Origin: JBLEFH01 sp047345645
Lineage (GTDB): Bacteria > Pseudomonadota > Alphaproteobacteria > Rhodobacterales > Rhodobacteraceae
Assembly (NCBI GenBank): GCA_047345645.1
Contig: JBLEFH010000003.1
Reading direction: 5' to 3' (one strand)
DNA length: 64,000 nucleotides
The notes beneath the pieces are model-generated. The model searched no databases and was not told the origin of the DNA. It worked only from the letters and a program-made list of their open reading frames with translations. This document shows positions 43,397 through 51,210 of the stretch, one piece after another (position 1 is the first letter of the stretch; every line of letters starts with the position of its first letter). Position numbers and translations under genes: made by a program.

Positions 43397-44602
43397 ATGC
43401 AGACTCTTGCCGACCGGCTGAACGCCATAAAACCCTCGCCTACTATCGCTATGACGACCTTGGCGGGCGAAATGCAGCGCGCGGGCCGCGACATTATATC
43501 GCTGTCGGCGGGGGAGCCGGATTTCGATACACCCGAACATATTCGCCGCGCTGCGTTCGATGCGATCGAAAACGGGCAGACGCGCTACACCCCGCCGGGC
43601 GGCACGCCGGAGTTGAAAGACGCCATCAGTCGGCACTTCGCGGAGCAGACCGGACATGAGGCGAGCGCGCGGGAAATCATCGTCTCTGCGGGCGGAAAGC
43701 ATGTTCTTTTCAACGCTCTGATGGCCAGTGTGAACCCTGGCGACGAAGTCGTTATTCCCGCACCCTACTGGGTCTCCTACCCCGATATGACCCGTCTGTG
43801 CGGCGGCGCCCCGGTCATCATCGAGACCAAACCGGAAGAGGGGTATCTGCTCACGCCCGAGGCATTGGAGCGCGCGATCACGCCCAAAACCAGATGGCTT
43901 CTGCTCAATTCACCGGGCAATCCATCAGGCGCGGCCTACACCGCGGCCCAACTCGACGCGCTGGCCGAGGTGCTGCGCCGCCACCCGCAGGTGATGATCC
44001 TCTGCGACGATATTTACCGCGAAATCACCTTTGACGGCTTCACCTTCGCCACCATGATCACCGCCGCGCCGGATCTGAAAGACCGGATTCTCACCATGGA
44101 CGGTGTGTCAAAAGCCTATGCGATGACCGGCTGGCGAATCGGTTACGGCATCGGTCCTGAATGGCTGATTCAGGGCATGCATGTCATCCAGTCGCAATCC
44201 ACCTCCTGCGCCTCCTCGGTCAGCCAGGCCGCCGCTTTGGCCGCGCTGGAAGGCCCGCAAGACTTTCTGGAGGCATGGAGGGGCAGCTTCCGCGAGCGCC
44301 GCGACTTTGTCGTCGGCCGCCTCAACGCCTGCAAAGGCGTCACTTGCCCCTTTCCCCAAGGCGCGTTTTACGCCTTCCCCTCGATTCGTGACTGCATCGG
44401 GACGATGAGCGCAGGAGGCCGCGAGATTCGCAGCGATGAGGATTTCTGTATGGCGCTTCTCGAAGAGGAAGGTGTCGCAACGGTGTTTGGATCCGCCTTC
44501 GGCCTCTCCCCCAACTTCCGTTTTTCCTACGCAACTTCAATGGATAAGCTCGAAGAGGCCTGCAAGCGCATTGAGAGATTTTGTGAAAAATTGCGCCGTT
44601 AA
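43397..44602 (+). CDS. Pyridoxal-phosphate aminotransferase, class I (aspartate type)
   Basis: Cytoplasmic transaminase of 401 residues, subgroup I-gamma as in the alphaproteobacterial aspartate/prephenate aminotransferases. ISLSAGEPDFDTPEHI (about 32-47), the cofactor-contact NSPGNPSGAAY, DDIYREITF and the PLP Lys in TMDGVSKAYAMTGWRIGYG are present, and RFSYATS near the end carries the substrate-carboxylate Arg. Start ATG at 43397 (MQTLADRLNAIKPSPTIAMT) is the family start; a longer frame upstream overlaps sdhE on the other strand. Exact amino-acid preference cannot be settled here. Confidence 0.92.
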   Translation: MQTLADRLNAIKPSPTIAMTTLAGEMQRAGRDIISLSAGEPDFDTPEHIRRAAFDAIENGQTRYTPPGGTPELKDAISRHFAEQTGHEASAREIIVSAGGKHVLFNALMASVNPGDEVVIPAPYWVSYPDMTRLCGGAPVIIETKPEEGYLLTPEALERAITPKTRWLLLNSPGNPSGAAYTAAQLDALAEVLRRHPQVMILCDDIYREITFDGFTFATMITAAPDLKDRILTMDGVSKAYAMTGWRIGYGIGPEWLIQGMHVIQSQSTSCASSVSQAAALAALEGPQDFLEAWRGSFRERRDFVVGRLNACKGVTCPFPQGAFYAFPSIRDCIGTMSAGGREIRSDEDFCMALLEEEGVATVFGSAFGLSPNFRFSYATSMDKLEEACKRIERFCEKLRR

Positions 44603-44621
44603 CAGCTTTCTTCCGTTTACG

Positions 44622-44637
44622 TTAACTGATCGTTAAC
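44622..44637 (+). promoter_or_regulatory. CtrA-like box upstream of a candidate small RNA
   Basis: TTAACTGATCGTTAAC fits TTAA-N7-TTAAC exactly and, with its flanking G, reads GTTAAC-N5-GTTAAC like the box at 16323. It begins 20 bases after the aminotransferase stop. Its centre is about 30 bases ahead of the likely start of the RNA at 44656-44777, the usual place for CtrA activation. No good -10 hexamer is visible. Confidence 0.5.
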
Positions 44638-44655
44638 CATTTGGACGGAAAACAG

Positions 44656-44777
44656 GGCTCACGAGGGCCTTACCCACCAACCCACGCCCTCGAACGCTTC
44701 TCTCACCAAGAAGCTCATGTAAGGTTGCCCGTCGGGAGCTCACCCGCTCACCCACCCCGACGGGCAATCTTTTTTTT
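44656..44777 (+). ncRNA. Candidate three-hairpin small RNA with intrinsic terminator
   Basis: Three successive hairpins fill the gap between the aminotransferase and the RTX protein. Hairpin 1 pairs CGAGGGC (44662-44668) with GCCCTCG (44686-44692). Hairpin 2 pairs GCTTCT (44696-44701) with AGAAGC (44709-44714). Hairpin 3 pairs TTGCCCGTCGGG (44725-44736) with CCCGACGGGCAA (44756-44767) and is followed by TCTTTTTTTT. The loops are C- and A-rich and repeat ACCCAC or TCACC, whereas the stems are GC pairs, a design seen in trans-acting RNAs that pair with G-rich ribosome sites. No reading frame is present. Hairpin 3 could also simply be a terminator for the aminotransferase gene. No known family was recognised. 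Confidence 0.55.
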
Positions 44778-44905
44778 CATCCCAAATCCATTTGGTCCGC
44801 CTTCGCGCTGACGCGGCGTTATGCGATTTTCTGACGCAGGGTTCGCGGCGAATGGCCCACCGACCATGGCAAGCTTTCCACACAATAAAATAAGGAGGAA
44901 ACACC

Positions 44906-46768
44906 ATGGGTCTTTTCGGTTATCGCGATCTCGACAAGGAGACGCTGGATGATCTCATCAAAACATCGCACGATCTCGCCGTCTATTCATCCACCAGCGG
45001 CGCGCTCGGCATTTCGGGAACCAACGGCATTCTCGACACGGTTCTCGGCGCGCTGCCGGACGGGTTGGTCATGCCGGATAGCAATTCGGTCAGCCTCTCG
45101 GATGGTTGGCGCGAACTGACACCGGATGAGCTTGGCCTGCCCGACAGTGTCCTGAACAGCGGTGGCAATTACGCCATCGAAGGACCGGTCTCCGGCAATC
45201 TGCCCGGCGGCGCGGAAGCCAAGATTCTTGGCCAATTTGACGAAGCGGGAAATCTCACAAAAGTCTCGCTGAGTTTCGCGGGCACCAACGGCCTCGCCGA
45301 TATTCTCGATTTTCTGCAATTGGTTGAGGGCACGATCTGGCCAAATTTCGAGATCTACGCCTCGGCCCTCGCCAACTATGCCACCGCGAACGGGCTGACC
45401 GGCGCGGACGCGATCATCACCGGCTACTCGCTCGGCGGCGGCTACACCAACATCATGCATGAGAATAAACACGCGCTGGCGGGTGGGTTTTTCGCGGACT
45501 CATACTATGTCGGCCACGCCGCGCCCGTGATCCACGACGATCCGGGCATCGTGAATATCGGCTATGAAAATGACGTGGTGCATCGCCTCGCGGGCGACAA
45601 AGACACCTTCGCCGAAGCGCTCGAAGCGGGCGGCCTCACCCTCACCCCGCCCGACTACGATCTCGGCAGTTCCACCGACAATTTCATCCTGTTTGACGGC
45701 GCTTACGCCAGTCCGCTCTGGCCGATCCCCGTCTTTTCGCTCGCCAATCCGGTGAGCTGGTATGCGCATGTGGACGGGCTCTTAACGGACGCTATCGCCC
45801 GCACGCTCGACTCCGCGTTTTATGACTATACAGAGCAGGATTCGGTTGTTGTCGTCGCCAATCTCGGCGCGGATCTGCGCGGAACGACCTGGGTTGAGGA
45901 CAAGAAGGTTTCAACCGGCGATCACTTCGGCGATCCGGCCTTCCTCATCGGCTCGGCCTATGGCGACAAACTGCGCGCTGGCACGGGCGACGACTATATC
46001 GACGCCGCCGCCGGGAATGACCTGATCCATGTCGCGGAAGGCGCGAACCGGGTCGATGGCGCGGAAGGCACCGACACGCTGCGCCTCGCGGGCGATGCCT
46101 CGGATTACGAAGTTTACCACATGGCAGACGGCACGCTCTTTTTTGCCTCAGACGACATGCTGACCGAAGCGGAGAACATCGAAGCGGTTGAATTTGAAGG
46201 CTTCACCTTATTTGGCGCGAATCTGGTCAATACACCCTATTCCATCAAATCGAACCGGCTGGAGGATGAAAGCTGGTCGATGTTCGAATGGGGCGACGAA
46301 GATGTCGCCTACAGCGCAGCCACTGAAGGCAGCGCGGGCGCGGACGATCTCATGGGCCGCACCCTCTTCGGACGCGAAGGCGATGACACCCTCACCGCGA
46401 CCAGATCGGGCCTCCTCCATGGCGGCGAAGGCGACGATGTGCTGACCGGCTCCTCAGGCGCAGATCGCCTCTACGGGGCGGAAGGCGATGACGTGCTGAT
46501 CGGCGGCGCAGGCGACACGCTCACCGGCGGCGTCGGCAGCGACGTGTTTGTTCTGGACGGTTCAAAATCCGGAACCGCCGTCATCCGCGACTTCAACATC
46601 CACGAACAAGGCACCGATCTGATTGCGCTTTCCTCCGTGGGCGACTTCACCGATCTCAGCATCACGCAACGCGGCTCCACCGCCTGCGTCTCCACCGGCA
46701 CCCTCGAAATCCGCCTGCTCGACTGCGACGCCACAGGTCTCAGCGCCGACGATTTCCTCTTCATCTAA
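44906..46768 (+). CDS. RTX (haemolysin-type calcium-binding) lipase-like protein
   Basis: A 620-residue protein with no N-terminal signal, as expected for type I secretion. The N-terminal half has an alpha/beta-hydrolase nucleophile elbow GYSLGGG (Ser175), preceded by LSFAGTNGLADILDF near 122-136; NIGYENDVVHRL and WYAHVDGLL may supply the Asp and His. The C-terminal third has glycine-rich nonapeptide repeats (GREGDDTLTA, GGEGDDVLTG, GAEGDDVLIGG) that bind Ca2+, and it ends LSADDFLFI, a typical type I secretion tail. AAGGAGG lies before the ATG. The composition is acidic. Lipase or esterase activity is likely, the substrate unknown; no type I exporter genes are adjacent. Confidence 0.87.
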   Translation: MGLFGYRDLDKETLDDLIKTSHDLAVYSSTSGALGISGTNGILDTVLGALPDGLVMPDSNSVSLSDGWRELTPDELGLPDSVLNSGGNYAIEGPVSGNLPGGAEAKILGQFDEAGNLTKVSLSFAGTNGLADILDFLQLVEGTIWPNFEIYASALANYATANGLTGADAIITGYSLGGGYTNIMHENKHALAGGFFADSYYVGHAAPVIHDDPGIVNIGYENDVVHRLAGDKDTFAEALEAGGLTLTPPDYDLGSSTDNFILFDGAYASPLWPIPVFSLANPVSWYAHVDGLLTDAIARTLDSAFYDYTEQDSVVVVANLGADLRGTTWVEDKKVSTGDHFGDPAFLIGSAYGDKLRAGTGDDYIDAAAGNDLIHVAEGANRVDGAEGTDTLRLAGDASDYEVYHMADGTLFFASDDMLTEAENIEAVEFEGFTLFGANLVNTPYSIKSNRLEDESWSMFEWGDEDVAYSAATEGSAGADDLMGRTLFGREGDDTLTATRSGLLHGGEGDDVLTGSSGADRLYGAEGDDVLIGGAGDTLTGGVGSDVFVLDGSKSGTAVIRDFNIHEQGTDLIALSSVGDFTDLSITQRGSTACVSTGTLEIRLLDCDATGLSADDFLFI

Positions 46769-46770
46769 GA

Positions 46771-46805
46771 AAAAACGGCGCGGCCCCACCAAGGCCGCGC
46801 CGCTT
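46771..46805. terminator. Bidirectional terminator between the RTX gene and tRNA-Thr
   Basis: CGGCGCGGCC (46776-46785) and GGCCGCGCCG (46793-46802) form a 10-base-pair stem around CCACCAA. The leftward tail is six Ts, strong for the tRNA-Thr transcript; the rightward tail CTTTAA is weaker. Confidence 0.85.
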
Positions 46806-46809
46806 TAAC

Positions 46810-46885
46810 TGGTGCCCCCACACGGACTCGAACCGCGGACCCACTGATTACAAATCAGTTGCTCTACCAGCTGAGCTATAGGGGC
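46810..46885 (-). tRNA. tRNA-Thr (anticodon TGT)
   Basis: Minus-strand cloverleaf with encoded CCA: acceptor GCCCCTA against TGGGGGC, D arm TAGCTCAGCTGGTAGAGC, anticodon arm CTGAT/ATCAG with TTGTAAT carrying TGT, and T loop TTCGAGT. It decodes ACA and ACG, complementing the GGT tRNA-Thr at 4158. Confidence 0.97.
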
Positions 46886-46894
46886 ATGGGCGGC

Positions 46895-46924
46895 TTCATA
46901 GCGGAGCGCCTGCCGCTTTTGCAA
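46895..46924 (-). promoter_or_regulatory. Sigma-70-type promoter of tRNA-Thr
   Basis: On the minus strand TTGCAA (46919-46924) and TATGAA (46895-46900) are separated by 18 bases and stand about 10 bases before the mature tRNA end, a convincing housekeeping promoter. Confidence 0.65.
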
Positions 46925-47073
46925 GCGCTTTTGCGACGCCGAGCTTCATCTTGCGACGAGACCCTTCATAAAACCTTAAAGAAAACGCCCCACGATGCTG
47001 TGATATGGGCAGATTTTCTTGAAGCACCCCCATGCTTGCCTTACATCCGGTTGCGTTTAAAGGAGAATGGATA

Positions 47074-48387
47074 ATGGACGCCGGGCAGGTATTTGACTGG
47101 GCACTGATCATCACAACCGGAGCGATTGTCTTGCTCCTCGTTTGCTCTGCATTTTTCTCGGGATCGGAGACCGCGCTCACCGCATCGAGCCGCGGCAAGC
47201 TGCACACGCTCGCCGACAAAGGCAATCGCGGGGCGAAAATCGCGCTCGATCTGACCGAGGATAATGAGCGGCTGATCGGCGGCATCCTTCTGGGCAACAA
47301 CCTCGTCAATATTCTCGCGACCTCGCTGACAACCGCGCTCTTCACCCGGCTGTTCGGGGACAGCGGCGTGGCCATCGCGACGCTGGTGATGACAGCCCTA
47401 GTCCTCATCTTCGCCGAGGTGATGCCGAAAACCTACGCGATCACCAATTCGGAGAAAGCGGCGCAGTTTGTTGCCCGCCCAATCAGTATCATCGTGCGGG
47501 TGCTCTCCCCCATCGTGTCCCTCGTCAGCTTCATCGTGCGCCGGGTTCTGCGCACCTTTGGCGTGGAGACCGACCCCGAGGTCAATCTTTATGCCGCGCA
47601 GGAAGAAATCGCGGGCGCGATTGCGCTGCACCACTCCGAAGGGGCCGTGGAAAAGGATGACCGTGACCGTCTGCTCGGGGCGCTTGATCTCAAGGACCGG
47701 ACCGTCGATGAGATCATGCTCCACCGCTCGAATATCGAGATGATCGACGCGGATGCCGACACCGAGGAGCAGATCACGCAGGCGCTGTCTTCGCCGCACA
47801 CGCGCATCCCCGTCTATCGCGAGGAGCAGGAAAATATCGTCGGCGTGCTTCATGCCAAGGACATGCTACGTAAACTTGATGAATTGCGGCGCGGCGCCGA
47901 AGGTCTGGAAGCGATCAAGAATTTCCGCATCACCGATGTGGCGATGAAGCCCTATTTCATACCGGAAACCACGACGCTTGATGACCAGATGCGTGAGTTT
48001 CTGCGCCGCCGCACGCACTTCGCGCTGGTGGTCGATGAATATGGCTCGCTGCGCGGGCTAATCACTCTTGAGGATATTATCGAGGAAATCGTCGGCGAGA
48101 TCGCGGATGAGCATGACACGGACGAGCATGACGGGATTGAGCAGCGTCCGGACGGCTCCGTCATCGTCGAAGGCGCGGTGACGATCCGCGACCTCAACCG
48201 CGCCTGCGACTGGTCGCTGCCCGATGAGGAAGCCAACACCATCGCGGGCCTCGTGATCCATGAGGCGCAGAGCATTCCAACCGCCGGGCAGGTCTTCTCC
48301 TTCCACGGCTTCCGCTTCGAGGTGCTGTCGCGCGAGCAAAACCGCATCACCAAGCTGCGGCTGCGTCCGCTGATCGGGCGGCAATAA
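47074..48387 (+). CDS. CorC/HlyC-type DUF21-CBS transporter protein
   Basis: Inner-membrane protein of 437 residues in the family linked to Mg2+/Co2+ efflux. Residues 1-190 form a DUF21 domain (FFSGSETALTASSRGKLHTLADKG; ILLGNNLVNILATSLTTALF; LVLIFAEVMPKTYAI). Two CBS repeats follow (about 205-330: DRTVDEIMLHRSNIEMID; VVDEYGSLRGLITLEDIIEEIVGEI), and a CorC_HlyC domain ends the protein (EGAVTIRDLNRACDWSLP). AGGAG is eight bases before the ATG at 47074. Earlier names that link the family to haemolysis are misleading. Confidence 0.93.
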   Translation: MDAGQVFDWALIITTGAIVLLLVCSAFFSGSETALTASSRGKLHTLADKGNRGAKIALDLTEDNERLIGGILLGNNLVNILATSLTTALFTRLFGDSGVAIATLVMTALVLIFAEVMPKTYAITNSEKAAQFVARPISIIVRVLSPIVSLVSFIVRRVLRTFGVETDPEVNLYAAQEEIAGAIALHHSEGAVEKDDRDRLLGALDLKDRTVDEIMLHRSNIEMIDADADTEEQITQALSSPHTRIPVYREEQENIVGVLHAKDMLRKLDELRRGAEGLEAIKNFRITDVAMKPYFIPETTTLDDQMREFLRRRTHFALVVDEYGSLRGLITLEDIIEEIVGEIADEHDTDEHDGIEQRPDGSVIVEGAVTIRDLNRACDWSLPDEEANTIAGLVIHEAQSIPTAGQVFSFHGFRFEVLSREQNRITKLRLRPLIGRQ

Positions 48388-48405
48388 GGGGCGTCAGCGC
48401 CCCTT
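48386..48405. terminator. Hairpin between convergent genes
   Basis: AAGGGGCG and CGCCCCTT form a perfect eight-base-pair stem around TCAG. It overlaps the stop of the HerA-like gene and lacks a T tail on either side, so it may slow or end transcription on both strands only partly. Confidence 0.5.
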
Positions 48406-49935
48406 GAACAGGCTCCCCATCACGCCGCGCACAATCGCCGTGCCGGTTTTCGTGCCCAAAGAGCGCATCATGCTTTTTGCAAAAGCTTCGGTCGCCGTGT
48501 CGCTCCTGCGGCTCCGCGATTTCGGCTTTTCGGCGGCGGGCATGTCCCAGTCGATCTGATAGCGCCGCGCGCGCTTGAACTCTTCGGCCTTCTCCTCCGC
48601 CGCTTCCGCCTCCGCCGCCTCTTTGGCGGCCTCATCGGCACGAGCCGTCAGAATTTCATAGGCAGATTCGCGGTCCAGCGGCTCCTCATAAGCCCCGAAC
48701 ATCGGCGAATTGGCGATGAACGCTTTCCGCTCCTCTGCCGTGATCGGCCCGAGCTGCGAGGATGGGGGGCGGATCAATGTCCGCTGCACCACCGAGGGCA
48801 CGCCTTTATTCGCCAGCGTCGAGACCAGCGCCTCGCCGACCCCAAGCTGGCCGATCACCTCGGCGCTGTCGAAATCCGGGTTCTCGCGAAAACTCTCGGC
48901 CGCGGCTTTCAGCGCTTTCTGCTCGCGCGGCGTGTAGGCGCGGAGCGCGTGCTGCACCCGGTTGCCAAGCTGCGCCAGAATATCCTCCGGCACATCGTCC
49001 GGGTTCTGCGAGATGAAATACACGCCCACACCCTTGGAACGAATAAGCCGTGCCACCTGCTCCACCTTGTCGATCAACGCTTTCGGCGCGTCGTCGAAGA
49101 TCAGATGCGCCTCGTCGAAAAAGAGGACGAATTTCGGCTTTTCCGGGTCGCCCACTTCGGGCAGGCTCTCGAACAGTTCCGACATGAGCCAGAGCAGCAC
49201 CGTCGCATAAAGACGCGGGCTCTCCATCAGGCTCTCGGCGTGGAGAATGTTGATCCGCCCGCGCCCGTTCGGTGTGGTTTGCATGAGATCGGAGAGTTTC
49301 AGCGACGGCTCCCCGAAAAACGCCCCCGCCCCTTGGTTCTCGATCACCAGCAACCGCCGCTGGATCGCGCCCACGGAGGCCGCCGAGATATTGCCATATT
49401 TCAGCGTCAGCTCCCCCGCATTCTCGCCAATCCAGATCAGCATCTGGCGCAGATCCTTCAGATCCAGCAACGCCAGCCCCTGCTCATCGGAGAGACGAAA
49501 CGCGATGTTGATGATCCCCTCCTGCACCTCGGTGAGATCGAGCAGCCGCGAGATCAGCAGCGGGCCGAGATCCGAGATCGTCGCACGCACCGGATGGCCC
49601 GCTTCGCCAAACACATCCCAGAAGGTGACCGGGAAATCCTCATAACCGAAATCGCTGAACCCGATTTGGTTGGCGCGTTTCATAAACGGCTCATGCAGCT
49701 TCGAGTCCGGCGAGCCTGCCTTGGCCAGCCCCGACAGATCGCCCTTGATATCCGGCGCGAAGACCGGCACGCCCGCCGCCGAAAACCCTTCCGCAAGGAT
49801 CTGAAGCGTCACGGTTTTCCCGGTCCCTGTGGCGCCAGCGATCATGCCATGCCGGTTCGCCAGCTTGAGCGCGAGGCTCTGCGCCTCCGCATAATCCTTG
49901 CCGCCGCCACCTACAAAAATCGAACTCGTCATCAC
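48394..49935 (-). CDS. HerA-like (DUF853) ATPase
   Basis: A 513-residue P-loop ATPase of the HerA/FtsK superfamily. Walker A is GATGTGKTVTLQ (about 34-45) and Walker B FVLFFDEAHLIF (near 270), followed by a sensor-type YFISQNPDDVPEDILAQLGNRVQHALRA. The C-terminal part is DUF853-specific, with EEKAEEFKRARRYQIDWDMP. Members are widespread and single-copy; a role in DNA transactions has been suggested but not shown. The gene is alone on its strand, convergent with the CorC-type gene. Confidence 0.92.
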   Translation of the reverse strand: MMTSSIFVGGGGKDYAEAQSLALKLANRHGMIAGATGTGKTVTLQILAEGFSAAGVPVFAPDIKGDLSGLAKAGSPDSKLHEPFMKRANQIGFSDFGYEDFPVTFWDVFGEAGHPVRATISDLGPLLISRLLDLTEVQEGIINIAFRLSDEQGLALLDLKDLRQMLIWIGENAGELTLKYGNISAASVGAIQRRLLVIENQGAGAFFGEPSLKLSDLMQTTPNGRGRINILHAESLMESPRLYATVLLWLMSELFESLPEVGDPEKPKFVLFFDEAHLIFDDAPKALIDKVEQVARLIRSKGVGVYFISQNPDDVPEDILAQLGNRVQHALRAYTPREQKALKAAAESFRENPDFDSAEVIGQLGVGEALVSTLANKGVPSVVQRTLIRPPSSQLGPITAEERKAFIANSPMFGAYEEPLDRESAYEILTARADEAAKEAAEAEAAEEKAEEFKRARRYQIDWDMPAAEKPKSRSRRSDTATEAFAKSMMRSLGTKTGTAIVRGVMGSLFKGR

Positions 49936-49997
49936 ATCGCTCCGCGCTTACTGGTCCTAAAGTCGTCGCAGACAATACAACATTAACCAGTTGCCGC

Positions 49998-50082
49998 CAT
50001 AATAGAGTTATCCGGGTCATGGGTCTTTCCCGGATGTCCTCCCTGAACTCGGTCGCGCTTTCATGCGCGGCCTTTTTTCTTT
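49998..50082 (+). ncRNA. Candidate small RNA with CCUCCC motif and its promoter element
   Basis: CATAAT (49998-50003) is a good -10 element without a matching -35. The RNA would begin near 50006-50010 and run about 75 bases. Hairpin 1 pairs ATCCGGG (50010-50016) with CCCGGAT (50029-50035). The single-stranded spacer GTCCTCCCTGAACTC (50036-50050) holds CCTCCC, complementary to Shine-Dalgarno sequences. Hairpin 2 pairs GGTCGCGC (50051-50058) with GCGCGGCC (50065-50072) and is followed by TTTTTTCTTT. No gene upstream on this strand needs the terminator, since the neighbour at 49935 is divergent, which favours a free-standing RNA. The layout recalls alphaproteobacterial CUCC-type RNAs. Confidence 0.62.
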
Positions 50083-50186
50083 GTCTCGCTCATTCGTCAT
50101 GACGGATTGCTTGACACTCTGCCATCCCGGTGACACGTCTAATCGACGAGCGGACATAACCCGCAGAAAAAGAGACAGGAAGACAG

Positions 50187-51143
50187 ATGAAACTGACCCA
50201 AGCCGTCACCGTTGCTTCACTTCTGGCTGGCACCGCGATCTACGGGATCGCCGTGGCGCAGGATGACTCGAACCAGTTCAATGACGCTGCGAATGCCGCA
50301 GCCGAGGATATGTCGAATGCAGCCGACGAGGCGCAGAACGCTGTCGAAGACGCCGCGAATGAAGCGGCCGAGAACGCTGAAGAGATGGTCAATGACGCCG
50401 AGCAGACTGCGCAAGAGGCTGTAGAGGAAGCCGCTGGCGAGGGTGAAGCGGCTGAAACTGATGCAGACGCTGAGGCAGATGTCAGCGCCGAAACCGATGC
50501 CGATGCGGCTGAAAGCACCGATGCGGAAGGCGACGATTCCGCCGCCGAAAGCGGTGATGAGGCCGAAGCTGGCGCAGAAGCGGACGCTGCCGCAGATGAC
50601 AGCGCCGCTGAGGCAACCGACGAGGCAGACACCTCCACCGAGGGTGACAGCGCCGAGAGCGATGCTGACACCGGTGAGACTGCCGAAGGCGAAGCCGCCG
50701 AAAGCGCGCCGCAAGTGACCCGCGAGACCTTTGATGATTGGGAAGTCCAGTGCATCGAAGGCACCCAGACCTGCGTCATGAATCAGGTTCTGGAAGATGA
50801 AAATGGCAACCCGGTGGTTGAGGTTTCGATCCGCCCGCTTCAGGAAGACGGCGAAGCCGATGCGGGCCTCGTGATCATGACCCCGCTCGGCACGCTGCTG
50901 ACCGAGGGCCTGAGCCTGCAAATCGACTCGAGCCAGACGCAGCGCTACCCCTATTCCTACTGCAACCGCGATGGCTGCATCGCGCAGATCGGCCTTCCGG
51001 GCAACGCTGTGACCGCGTTCAAGCGCGGCAATGTCGCCAATGTCGGCCTGCGCGCGGTGGCCGCACCGCAGCAAGCGATCGACCTCGACATGTCGCTGGC
51101 TGGCTTCACCGCCGCTTATGACAGCATGACCTCGAGCGAGTAA
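50187..51143 (+). CDS. Invasion-associated locus B (IalB) family protein with acidic linker
   Basis: Secreted protein of 318 residues. A signal peptide (MKLTQAVTVASLLAGTAIYGIAVAQ) is followed by a very long low-complexity region, about 30-180, composed almost only of Ala, Glu, Asp, Ser, Thr and Gly. The IalB domain occupies 183-318, starting TRETFDDWEVQCIEGTQTCVMNQVL and ending LDMSLAGFTAAYDSM, with four Cys (QC, TC, YC, GC) that can form two disulfides. Despite the name, most homologues occur in free-living bacteria, and the function is unclear. AGGAAG precedes the ATG and a strong terminator follows, so it is monocistronic. Confidence 0.9.
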   Translation: MKLTQAVTVASLLAGTAIYGIAVAQDDSNQFNDAANAAAEDMSNAADEAQNAVEDAANEAAENAEEMVNDAEQTAQEAVEEAAGEGEAAETDADAEADVSAETDADAAESTDAEGDDSAAESGDEAEAGAEADAAADDSAAEATDEADTSTEGDSAESDADTGETAEGEAAESAPQVTRETFDDWEVQCIEGTQTCVMNQVLEDENGNPVVEVSIRPLQEDGEADAGLVIMTPLGTLLTEGLSLQIDSSQTQRYPYSYCNRDGCIAQIGLPGNAVTAFKRGNVANVGLRAVAAPQQAIDLDMSLAGFTAAYDSMTSSE

Positions 51144-51161
51144 CCCGCTCACAAGGCAACA

Positions 51162-51189
51162 AAAAGCCCCGCTTAGGCGGGGCTTTTTT
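51162..51189 (+). terminator. Intrinsic terminator of the IalB gene
   Basis: AAAAGCCCCGC and GCGGGGCTTTTTT make a long GC stem with a short TTAG-based loop and a six-T tail, 18 bases after the stop codon. The A run on the left allows action on the leftward ketoacyl synthase transcript as well. Confidence 0.93.
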
Positions 51190-51210
51190 CATGCGCGCTT
51201 GATAAGACGC

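Noticed and set aside
50111..50137. TTGACA with TCTAAT as a promoter for the IalB gene
   Set aside because: The two hexamers are 21 bases apart, outside the usual 16-18; no better -10 element is present.
50240..50779. A leftward Ser/Ala-rich open frame opposite the IalB gene
   Set aside because: It is the mirror of the Glu/Ala/Asp codons of the acidic linker; no start site or domain supports it.
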